Of a stretch of DNA of 64,000 nucleotides, positions 43,242-52,816 are shown piece by piece; position 1 is the stretch's first letter; the number at the start of each line of letters is the position of its first letter. Location: contig OY856188.1 of the NCBI GenBank assembly GCA_963693315.1, positions 161,115,058-161,179,057 of the forward strand, read 5' to 3'. The notes under the pieces are model-generated. The model was not told the DNA's origin. It searched no databases and worked only from the letters and a program-made list of their open reading frames with translations. This stretch comes from Diogma glabrata (Eukaryota; Arthropoda; Insecta; Diptera; Cylindrotomidae). A program made the position numbers and the translations under genes.

Positions 43242-43479
43242 TAGTGAGCCTACATAAATAGAGAGTGGACAGGTAATTTTCGAAGTGGACTGTTCGAAAG
43301 AATTCAATATGGCGGCTGGACTGTTCGAAAGATTTTTATCAAGGTATTAGTGCGTATATTATACTAGATATTATTAGTTGTCATTCTAGTTGTTAATATT
43401 GTAAGTTTTGTTTTTGTGATTTTGTAAAAGTTTAAAAAAAGTGTATAAAAGCTAAAAAGTCTATAAAAGCTATAAATGA

Positions 43480-43955
43480 GAGAATAAAACCGATTCGTCT
43501 CCCAACTCTAAAACAAGCAAACCAAAGTTTTCGTAACAACATAACAAAAGTTTCAGGATTTGGATTGACAAATAGTAAACTTTAGGGGAAAATCGAGTTA
43601 TGGAGGTTTTTGTTAATTATTTATTTATTTTAGGCGGTTCCGTTTCGCAACAGTTACAGCAAACAAGTATACGAATTATTTCAAACAATGAATGTGCAAG
43701 AGTTTATTCTTCTGAGGTAGTAATCGCATCAACTATTTGTGGTCTAGGACTTGAATTGCCGAATCAATGTACTTGTAATGGTGATTCAGGAGGACAATTA
43801 GTATTAATAGAAAACGATGGTTATACTCAGATTGGCGTTGTGTCGTTTGTCTCATCAGCTGGCTGTAGTAGTGGTAATCCTTCAGGGTATATTCGTACGG
43901 CATCATTTCTTTCTTGGATAAACAAAATAACAGGAATTGAAATTCACAACTAATA
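43480..43955 (+). pseudogene. Trypsin-like (S1) serine protease C-terminal fragment with intron
   Basis: The first exon piece reads IKPIRLPTLKQANQSF...VSGFGLTN. An intron with GTAAAC..TTTTAG, 43575-43633 (59 nt), is spliced in phase to give SGSVSQQL, then IISNNECARVY, TICGLG, CTCNGDSGGQLVLIEN around the catalytic serine (GDSGG kept, usual P is Q), GVVSFVSSAGCSSGNPSGYI and LSWINKITG with a stop at 43953. This is the C-terminal third of an S1 protease; the His and Asp parts of the triad are missing and no start or signal peptide is present. The 3' coding part is undamaged. Confidence 0.85.
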
Positions 43956-44099
43956 AACATTGCAAATAATCAAAAAATATTATTAATAAATTTATATAAA
44001 AAAAAAAATTTTCCCAGAAACGAATAATAAATAATTCTATATTACCATGCTAACAAAAATAAATACAAAGCCAAATACAATAAAATATATAACGTTGTT

Positions 44100-45413
44100 A
44101 ATAATGATTGTGGTGGGGTTGGTGAAGTTTCCTGTATGGATTGAGGCGGTGGAGTTTTTTGTTTATCAACTCCATTCATCATTTTTGGTTGAACACCATT
44201 ATTATTTACTACTTTATTCTTGTGTTTCTGTTTAGATGATTCGTTTACTTTAACACCACTGATTTCTGAATTATCATCAATTTTTAATTTTTTTCAAACG
44301 ATGAAAATGTATTTTCATTTGCTTGTACTTTAAGAGAGTTTTTAGAGAAATCACCACTTTGCCGATCTTTCGCTTTATTCAGAACATCACGAGCTAAAAA
44401 TTTACGATCATTACAAATTTGACCGTTTTGATTCATAAAATTATTTATAAAATTAGGAAGTGATTCCCAACTTGGATCGTTCCAGCCGGGAGTAGATTTA
44501 CAGCTTTCATAAGAACTTGCATATTTTCCGATGTCCACATTGCCGTTTTATCAATTACTTTAACTGATGAATTTTGATTAGATGATGATTCAGATTTAGT
44601 TTTATTTGAAAACAAAGCTCTACGTTCTTCTTCGATTTTATTCTCGATATCATTTAATGTTTTCATAAAAATATTCCGACTACCTTTTAGAAGTTCTCTG
44701 TTGAATTCAAACAATTACAGGTTGATGACCTTCAGTACTACAATCAATGAAATGAAATAAAATCAACACTAATATTAGAGAAACTTATTTTGTGTATCTT
44801 AAATTTTGCACGAACATGAGACTATAAAATATTTACCTAATATTTCATAAGCCCTTGTTATACAGGTAAAGTAATCATCTTCTGTTTTAATATAGCTTCT
44901 CCTTGAGCTTTCCTTTTTTCCGGATGATGTTTCAAAACAATTTTCCTATACGCTCTTTTAATGTCATCGTCAGACGCATTATAACTAAAAAATAAATGTT
45001 AATATTACTCCAATATAAAATTATGATCACTTAAATGTCAATAATTACCGATGACTTTTTAAACCCAAAACAGCATAATGATCTTGATCTTGCTATTCTT
45101 TTGGATTCAAACTTCTTAAATAATCAACATCAATAAATATATCGAGATCTTGATCGGAAACCTTTATCGATGAATTCTCCGCATTAATCAAGCCTTTTCC
45201 ATCGTTCAAGTGTCTTGTATGATATTTTATGTTATGTCTACCAACATTTTGTATTTGTTTTACAATTAATGGACTTATTAATGAAACCGTTCCAATATTC
45301 CGACTACTATTCTCCATTATCATCAAAATACAGAGATCTGATTGCACAAAATAAAAAAAGAAAACCGCGGCTTTAACCTCAAACACGTGGGATATTTTAA
45401 TTATAACATACAA
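44100..45413 (-). pseudogene. DNAJC2/zuotin-like gene fragment
   Basis: On minus: 45413-45050 ends DVDYLRSLNPKE, a TAG where the family has W, then DQDHYAVLGLKSHR, a GT..AG intron (about 45050-44990), and the J domain YNASDDDIKRAYRKIVLKHH followed by PEKRKAQGEAI. The HPD motif is HPE, and a one-base slip follows before DDYFTCITRAYEIL. After another intron (about 44835-44735) come a linker and the first SANT domain, WTSENMQVLMKAVNLLPAGT, ending in ARDVLNKAKDRQ. A further frameshift (about 44298) leads into a basic linker. The long middle region of DNAJC2 is absent. Chaperone function (ribosome-bound J protein) is lost here. Confidence 0.8.
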
Positions 45414-45865
45414 TTAAAACATTCAAAATTCACTAATAGCACTTAAAGCATGTAGGATTATAATAACTTAATTAATTATTATAAAAAAAAATTTGATATT
45501 TTACATAATAATATCATTTTCACGCTTTATATTTCGTTATATAATTATAATGAAATGTGAGTTTTAAATGTCAAATGACTTTTTTTGTTTTTGTTTACTT
45601 TCGAAATGGCGGCCATATTTTTCGAAAAGCTATGGCGATTTGTATGTATTGGTACGAAATTTTTGACTTCGTTTTCATTTTTACAGATAATTTAGGATTT
45701 ATAAATTTTTTTCTTCTCTACAAAATTTAATTATAATTGCATATTAAGAGGCCCAAATGATTTTTTTGCAAATCTGAGATAATAAGCATTTTATTTAAAA
45801 TTAACGGAAACTAACGGAAACTGTCAGTTTCAACCTGTCCACTCTCTATTTATGTAGGCTCACTA

Positions 45866-46318
45866 GCTATGATGTACGATTCAGTTACTTTCAGCACATT
45901 ATTTTCTCACAAGAAAATGCACAAAGTAACGTGGAAATCAAACACTCTACAGTATAACTGACTTTCGAAAAGATAGATGTGCTGATATGGTCACCGATCA
46001 TGTGCGTGTCATTTTTAATTACAACAGCAATTTGTGCGCAACAATGTCGGTGCGTTGAAACAGCATGAAACGCTGAGAAATAGTGAGGCAGAACATAGAA
46101 AAGCATGACATTCCGCCAGAGATGCCATCAAACATGCAGGAACAGTGGTAAATGCTTTAATCAACTATTATATATTTAGTACAAAACATAATCGGAAAAC
46201 AACCACCGAATGTACGCAACGAATGGTTTGATGACCACTATCGTAAAGCTTTGAAAATAAACATGAAACTACGAGAAAATGGTTAACAAGAAACACTTAC
46301 AAAATGATCTAAGGAAAT
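45866..46318 (+). pseudogene. RTE endonuclease/linker fragment
   Basis: Nucleotide-level match to RTE-2 36575-37105: CTATGATGTACGATTCAGTT, AACGTGGAAATCAAA, GCTGATATGGTCACCGATCA, CGCAACGAATGGTTTGATGA and AAATGGTTAACAAGAAACAC in the same order. No open frame is left. It begins right at the end of the TIR element. Confidence 0.8.
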
Positions 46319-46319
46319 G

Positions 46320-46670
46320 ATCTACATACGTTGTGTAATAGGAATTACAATAGGTGTCACAACACGTAAACCTTCTAAGAACGAACTCCACAACAACATG
46401 CGTTCTAATGTGTTGGTGGAAGAAAATTTTTGGATTTGATATTTTTTATTTTTAAAGAATGGATAACTAAACAATAAATCAAATGTTTTGATAAAATATG
46501 ACATAAATCAATATTGCATGATAAGATGGTAGAAATAAAAATAAAATGATAATAAAAATCCAATTTTTTTTTTAAATTTGTAGGAACAAAACTAAAATGT
46601 AATTGCCAATTTATGTGACGAAATGTCTTTCGCAAATATTAGAGATCTAGATATCTCACGTTAACTCGTA
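46320..46670 (-). mobile_element. Short element sharing the CR1-A 3' tail (copy 1)
   Basis: About 350 bp without coding capacity. On minus it runs from GACATACGAGTTAACGTGAG through ATGCAATATTGATTTATGTC to TAGAACGCATGTTGTTGTGG and GTGTTGTGACACCTATTGTA. The last 100 bp match the CR1-A 3' end; the rest does not match CR1-A coding sequence. A second copy lies at 52480-52779 plus 56297-56465. This is SINE-like in size and tail sharing, or a deleted CR1-A variant. Confidence 0.55.
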
Positions 46671-47409
46671 TGTCAATAAGAACAAAATTATAAGCAAAAC
46701 AAAAATGATTTACATATTAATTGCCATAGAAAAGTGAAAACAAACACGCACCAAGTCAAATTAGACTTATCTGCTATGGCTAAATGCGATATATTTGAGG
46801 GGTAATCTTAAAGAAGGTGTACATCATTTAGCAGTTAGAGGGACTGCTAAACACTATAAAAAACCGGCAACTGGGGGGATGAATATACGAGGATGTTAAT
46901 TGCTAACCACTTCTAATAAAGAAATCTGAGAAACTATTAGAAGTAGCTTAAGATCTTCTGTGGTAGTATCTAAACAATGCCTGTGACGGCTCGGATGGTT
47001 ACAGCACTGATGAAACACGGTGCAGGGATCAAGGCCTAGCTTAGAATGCCGAATGAGTTTACGGAAAACGAACAACAGAGACCTATGCTTGTTCTAGAAA
47101 CATGTTTCACTTTTGGCATTAGTGCGCGATTAGGAGGACTCAAGTACGCGATTAGTAGACTCAAGTAATAAAAAGAATAAAAGACCAAGCTGAAAGGACT
47201 GGGGAACGATTACCACAATAACCATTGTAGGTAAAGTTGTATTATTTGGGTTTTTCTACACTTCTCAACCATAATCACTAAAAGTAGATGGAATAGTTCT
47301 ATATATTTCCTGCAAAGGATTCAGAATTGGTTTGTACCGCACCTTATTATATTCTTCAGAAGTATTCTTTCACTTAGGCATAGAAGATATGCATCGCAAA
47401 ATTGCCAAA

Positions 47410-47620
47410 AAGATGTCACATAACCGATCTCTCTTAGACCCATTAGTTTAACATCGTTTATGTTAAAAATTATGGAAAAGGTAATCGATACCCATATTCG
47501 AACTAATAGTCTCGTAAGATTCCCTTTGTAAGACAGTCAGAACGCGAATAAAGGAAGTTGAAGCAGTAGACACGTGAAATTGAGGCGAGACTGTTGGACG
47601 AGGCTACATTTGTGGTTTAA
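47410..47620 (+). pseudogene. Non-LTR reverse transcriptase fragment
   Basis: The plus frames give ITDLLRPISLTSFMLKIMEK VIDTHIRT, the Y/FRPISL-S...K--E--I block of the RT fingers, then DSQNA-K-S-SR and RLLDEATF, a damaged form of the HAYRKG-ST--AL segment. No other part of an element is near. Confidence 0.7.
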
Positions 47621-47819
47621 ACTTTCATACTATTGGAATATTAGTTTCATTTTCTGTTTGTTATTCAACATACTATTGTTCCTTATCCTAAAAGATTTTT
47701 TAATCACTAATTTTAAAATTGTCAAAACATTTTCAATTCAATAAAAAAATGTTTTTTGTTTTAGAATATGCACTTCTTTGTTTCTATTAAATAAAATAAA
47801 TATATTGGTTTATTTATAG

Positions 47820-47990
47820 ACAGATTGGATGGTATGGCCACCTACACAATTTATAAACTTTTACTACCTTTCTCCTCGGTATCGAGTAGCATACGTTAAC
47901 TTTGTAACAATGCTTTATGACATATTTTTGTCATCTATAAAGCATAGAAATGTAGAGGATTTTACAGAAGAACAAAAACACATAAATTAA
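47820..47990 (+). CDS. Mpv17/PMP22 (PXMP2/4) family C-terminal exon
   Basis: Preceded by TTTATTTATAG, a good acceptor, 57 codons are open to TAA at 47988-47990. The peptide begins TDWMVWPPTQFINFYYLSPR and continues YRVAYVNFVTMLYDIFLSSI: W--WP--Q-INF----P--YRV--VN-----W--(Y/F)LS is the signature of the Mpv17 family of small four-helix membrane proteins of the inner mitochondrial or peroxisomal membrane. The position usually W is Y in LYDIFLSS. No other exon is visible upstream in the window, where the sequence is retroelement debris, so this may be the last exon of a gene with distant exons or a pseudogene piece. AATAAA-like signals follow. Confidence 0.6.
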   Translation, partial: TDWMVWPPTQFINFYYLSPRYRVAYVNFVTMLYDIFLSSIKHRNVEDFTEEQKHIN

Positions 47991-48284
47991 ATAGATTACG
48001 TGATGGGGAACGAGAAGTATTATTAGGTTTTGAAAAAGGTATCATATTTATTATGTAATGCAAAAAAATTGTTTATAATAAACGTAATAAAGTGTGTTTA
48101 TTTATTTTACGTTCACAATTAGTTATTGTTGAATTTTTCAGGTGTGATCAGGTGTAATTTTTGGGATTTCAGTTGTAATTATTGCATGACTGTAAAAACA
48201 TATTTTTTATTGTATATAAGTTGCAATTAAAAGATTGTGGTTTGAAACCCACTAACAGGGATCAGCGAAATGTATTTTTTAATA

Positions 48285-48360
48285 AATTATGTTGTGTAGC
48301 AGGGATAACAATATGTGTCACAACATCGCATTAAAACCTTTTAAGACCTAGGTCCAGTGT
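48285..48360 (-). mobile_element. CR1-A 3'-end fragment
   Basis: The inverse of the CR1-A terminal region: GACCTAGGTCTTAAAAGGTT and TTGTGACACATATTGTTATC on minus. Immediately right, 48366 onward reads CAGTGTTGCCAAC, which resembles a hAT terminus, but I found no partner end. Confidence 0.65.
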
Positions 48361-48929
48361 TGCCAACAGTACCCTTTCAGGGCGTTTTTAGCACTATCAA
48401 AACATATTTAGCACCGTAAAAATTTGATTTGCCACCGAGGGCAAGTTGGCACTATTACTGCAATTTGGTACTATTTAAGGGCAATTTGAAATTAAAGTTA
48501 ATTCTGAATTGTTTCCCAAAGTCATTGCGTTCTTATTATTCTTTTATGTTATATGGTTTAAATAAGATGTATATAAATATATTTCATGTTTTTACCACCC
48601 ATTTTGAAAGAAGTTTCAAGGGAAATGTTGACCGATAGAGATGTTGACCGATAGAGAATTAACTTGACTTGTCTCGAAAAATTGTGTACTTGAATTTTTG
48701 ATGTTCTTGAAATCGACGTAACTGAATACATTGATTGGGCGTTAAATTTAGGATATTATTTAACAAAAAACTATATACCTTTTATGTTAACTTCTTGTTT
48801 TATTTCGCAATATTTAATTACCGAATGAGGAAACAAATAATCCGATTGTCTCTAAAGATTAAAACAAATATACGTACGTCTTAATGACCATATGGAACTT
48901 TTTTTAGTCAAATGAACCTTTCAGAAATC

Positions 48930-49860
48930 GAGGTTGTTGTTGTTGTAGCGACGTGTTTGGTGCTAATCCTCCGGCTCCATGTCCAGGTTCAGGAACTCTG
49001 CTACTGCCCTTGGGCGGTACCACAAATCTTCCTTCGTCATGTTTGTAAAATTTGCAGGACAATTAAATAGGTGGTCTACATCGTGTGGCGTGTCCTCACA
49101 TGCGAGACACTTGTCAATAATTTCAGGTTCAACTCTGCTCATGTAGTTGTTTAGAATGCGTGACCACCCGGATCTTAGTTGAGCTAGGATGGATCTGGTG
49201 CTACGGGGTAGTTGGACCTCTTCGGCAGCTACTTTTGGTGGCTTTCCATTCAAAACACGATTTGGAATATAGTTCTTTATTGTATTTTCAACCGTTTTGG
49301 TGTGGAGTGTTTTTAAGACAGTTCTATATGTACATTCGTCTATGTTACTAGTAATCTGGCTATCTCTGACATCTTGCATAAAGCATCTTGCTGTCTTCCT
49401 TATGTCTAGGTGGTTCGATCGTAGTTAAGGTGTCATTGCAAGGATGTTGCTCTTTGTGACAGGCCAATAGATATTGTTTGGTTAGCATTTCATTATGTTC
49501 ACGGACCGGCAATATGTTACTTTCCTCGTGCAAGTGATCTCGGTGAGCCATCAGGTGACATCCGGTTGCGGTTCGCAAGGCAGCATTTTATATTGTTAAC
49601 TTATTCCAGTGAGTGTTGGCAACTTGGGGGGTCCATATGGGTGCCGCATAATTTAAAATAGATCTTCCTATTGCTTTGTATGTTGTTATGATCGTGTTTT
49701 TATCTTTGCCCCATGAACTACCCGCTAGTGCTTTTAATGCGTTATTCCTGTTTTTCAATCTTGAGTTTATTTCTTGTGCATGAGCGTTGAATTTAAGCAG
49801 TGGGTCGAATGTTACACCCAACAGTCTCGGATTTTTTACTGTGAAATCGAGGTCGATAGA
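48930..49860 (-). pseudogene. Jockey-like element 3' part (copy 2)
   Basis: 5'-truncated copy of the 52780-56296 family. Minus frames: 49588-49821 (GVTFDPLLKFNAHAQEINSR, LKALAGSSWGKDKNTIITTY), 49360-49578 (RTATGCHLMAHRDHLHEESN) and 48963-49379 ending IDKCLACEDTPHDVDHLFNC, the C-terminal zinc-finger-like C--C...H----C block, up to the stop at 48963. The tail is (CAA)n as in the full copy (48932-48946 on plus as TTG repeats). Confidence 0.9.
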
Positions 49861-51429
49861 ATGCAGTTCGACCCTTTAAATTTAATATTATACTTAAAAT
49901 TCGGAATACTTAGTGGAGCGGTCAAGAAGTTTGCAACCTACAGTTAGATAAAATTTGTACACAACATTATAGCACATTTATGTGAGAGAATTCTATTCAA
50001 AGAATTAGTTGTTATTTAATTCGTAATTGTTATTGTATAACCTGATTAAAATCATACATTTATCTATAACTACACGTACTGATGCTAAAAATTGTAAACG
50101 TGTCTTGTCAGATTTATAAACCTGAAATAGAAGCCTCAATTTATTATCTTTTATGGTTTAAATGGGAAAGTTTAAGTTGCACTATTTTAGCACTATTTTT
50201 GTTGGATTTGCTCTATTTGACATTAATATTCAAAATATCTTCAACATCCCATTTCATTTATTTATTTATTTATTTATTAACAATGTTTACAATGAAGGCC
50301 GTGGCCCAAAATTTTGTACAGAAGAACTTAATTTAAAAGTTATAGACTCATTCTCTATAGTTAGTAAATCTATGTTGCTAGCGAATCTATATCACCTAGG
50401 AACTTAACTAAATTAACCAATTATAATACATTACTAAAAACTAGATTTAAGCTCTATTCATTGATTTGTATTAAAAATAATGGCTATATTTTCAATGCTA
50501 TATACAACTAGAATATCATTTATGTAACAATATCATATTTCATTTACGTAATCACAATGCTATATACTTCTTAGATTTAAATTATGTAACAATTACAATA
50601 TTAAGCAATAAAATTATAAAAATTCAATTATTGTAGATTGAGTTTCACAACCATTTAAATATGCCATTAATAAAAGTAAGAAACTACTTATACTGTGAAT
50701 CCAAAACAACAACAGTGTTTAATTGTACATATAGCTCATTCATGAGTTAAAAATAATTAATTAATGAGCAAATATTCATTAAAAAAAATAAGGAATCTAG
50801 GTTACATACTTCAGGTTATATTTCTTGATACTTATATTATAATTACAATAGAGTCAATAAACTAAATATACTATTTATTTTAACTTGTATTTCAATTTGT
50901 TATGTAAGCGTTATATTGAGAATTGGAGGTAACTGGAGAATTGATTGCAATAAGGCCATTAACCCATTATATTGCACAGAAGACAGAAGAACTGCAAGAA
51001 TCACCTTAAATGACTTGGTTATTATATTAAATGGTTAAAATTTACCATCAATTTGTATATGGTCAAGAGCCTTGTTCTCACGATTTTCTTCGCATATCTT
51101 AGCAAAATCAGCTTAATTTTTCAGAAAAGAACAAACAAGATCGCTATAAGTATTCTATCCTACATAACAAAGCATGCTTAGTGCCGTTTCTCCTGCGACC
51201 TCATACCATGCTTTCGGGTAATGAAGATTCCGAAAGTACTTCACAACTTAGCTTAGTTTAGTTACCGTAGTGTTTGTCGAAAGGTTAAGAGCCATTTACT
51301 CCACAAGATGAGCAGCTTCCATCACAGTTGGGATAGAGGTTATGGTAGATGTATCTTCAGTTGGAGGAGTTAATAGAACGTTGGTTTCTAGATACTAAAG
51401 AAGTAGTATTGGAGTCTGGAATTGAAAGA
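49861..51429. other. AT-rich spacer
   Basis: Nothing recognised apart from an (ATTT)n run at about 50253-50280. The short plus frames here lack motifs. Confidence 0.5.
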
Positions 51430-52340
51430 GGTGTGATGTGTCCGAATCATGGACAGATTATAAGAGTTTTGAAAGCGAGGAAGAGGGTTTGGTGCCCCGC
51501 TGCCTCGGCGGTGTTCCTGACAACGACGACAGTTGGGCAGATAGGTGTCATCTTTTTCACATCCCAAACAGAAAACTCGTCGCCACAGTTTTGATGGATG
51601 TTACCTTCCCGTTTGCAGTTCCAGCAAAGCGGTGGTTTTGCAAAAGGGTTTCCAATGGATGAGGGCTTAAGTGTGCAGACTTTGGGTTCCTCTTGAGGAT
51701 CATTGTCCTCAAAGGGGTAATTCCAAAATTTGCCGGCCTGAAAGGAATATGTTATGAGAGTTAACGTCTGCAAGCAACTTCTCTCGGTCGCGACCAAGTT
51801 CTCGCAAGTGTTCGAGACAAGTGCTGTACACTTGTACTAACATCAAGTCCTTGCGATTGTCACCGTTTAGGTTACTCTTCAACAGGGACCATATGTCTCT
51901 GCCACTGAGCTGTGTGTTCAATCTATCGGTTAAACGAAGAATTGCGTGCAGGAAGTCGTCAAATGTTACACCAGTTCGTTGTTTACGAGTTTTCATGAGT
52001 TCTCGCATCCCATCGTCAGAACGACGATCTTTGAACTCTACGCGTAAATCTTGACAAACGTCAGACCAATGAAGCTGTTGGGTCCGTCGACGATATCGCC
52101 AAAACCCCTCGAAAGCGCGATCGACGAATAAGAGGTGCAGGTGACGAGGGTGTCAATTGAATTGGGAAGGAATTGTGATTCAGAACTCTAATTCGATAAA
52201 TTAATTTTTCTACTTCCAGACCATCAGTTCGACCGGTAAAAACTACATTCCAATTTTGGATAGTATTGGAATGTTTTTCAGTAGAAGTCGACCCACGGTT
52301 CGGTGTAGGAGGTGGTGGAAGACGGTCCTGTGGCGGATAT
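51430..52340 (-). pseudogene. LTR-retrotransposon gag fragment
   Basis: On minus, from about 52250: NWNVVFTGRTDGLEVEKLIY RIRVLN, then LHLLFVDRAFEGFWRYRRR, DLRVEFKDRRSDDGMRELMK TRKQ, SFDDF-like GVTFDDFLHAILRLTDRLNT, and zinc knuckles CWNCKREGNIHQNC (the His of CX2CX4HX4C is Asn) and, in another frame, C-CEKDDTYLPNCRRC. This is the capsid-like core plus nucleocapsid of an insect LTR retrotransposon. Frameshifts separate the parts; protease and RT are absent downstream. Confidence 0.75.
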
Positions 52341-52816
52341 CTAGAAGAGGTGAGGTTTATTGGGGGTGCGAATTATCGCTGAAATATCGATGGTTAAGGG
52401 ACTGAAGAAAAATGGGTGGATGTGTCACTTGAGAGGTCTGCTGATTAGGTTGGTGATTTTTTTTTTTAATAAAAATGTGTTATGTAGTAGGAATTACAGT
52501 ATGTGTCACAACAACACATAAAAACCTTTTAAGACCAAGGTCACACTACAACATGCGTTCTAAGGTGCTGATGGAGGCAAATCTGGTTTTTGTTTTTTTT
52601 TAGATATTTTTTATAGAAGGGATAACTAAACAATAAATCCTATCACATATAAAATATGACATAGGCCAATATTTCATGATAGGATAGAAAAAATAAAATA
52701 AAAGGTAAGTAGCAAATTTGTATTAACAATTTGCAGGAACAAATAATCCAGTTAGTGGCGATGATCATGCGATTATCATGTTGTTGTTGTTGTTGTTGTT
52801 GTAGCGACGAGTTGTG

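Larger units (their letters stand above)
43242..45865. mobile_element. TA-flanked TIR element carrying gene fragments (Pack-type)
   Basis: Perfect inverse termini: 43242-43274 begins TAGTGAGCCTACATAAATAG and 45833-45865 is its full 33-nt complement; TA at both tips is consistent with a TA target duplication, as in Tc1/mariner-like elements. Next to the ends, TTCGAAAG and ATGGCGGC strings occur on both sides. The 2.6-kb cargo is a piece of a trypsin-like protease gene (plus, with its intron) and a piece of a DNAJC2-like gene (minus, with an intron). No transposase is present, so the element depends on another's. Confidence 0.8.

Noticed and set aside
46980..47200. RTE RT piece (YAISK-like strings near 47140)
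   Set aside because: The resemblance to 38051-38100 is short and scattered; not enough to claim a fragment.
48366..48378. hAT terminus CAGTGTTGCCAAC
   Set aside because: No matching opposite end or 8-bp duplication was found in the following 2 kb.
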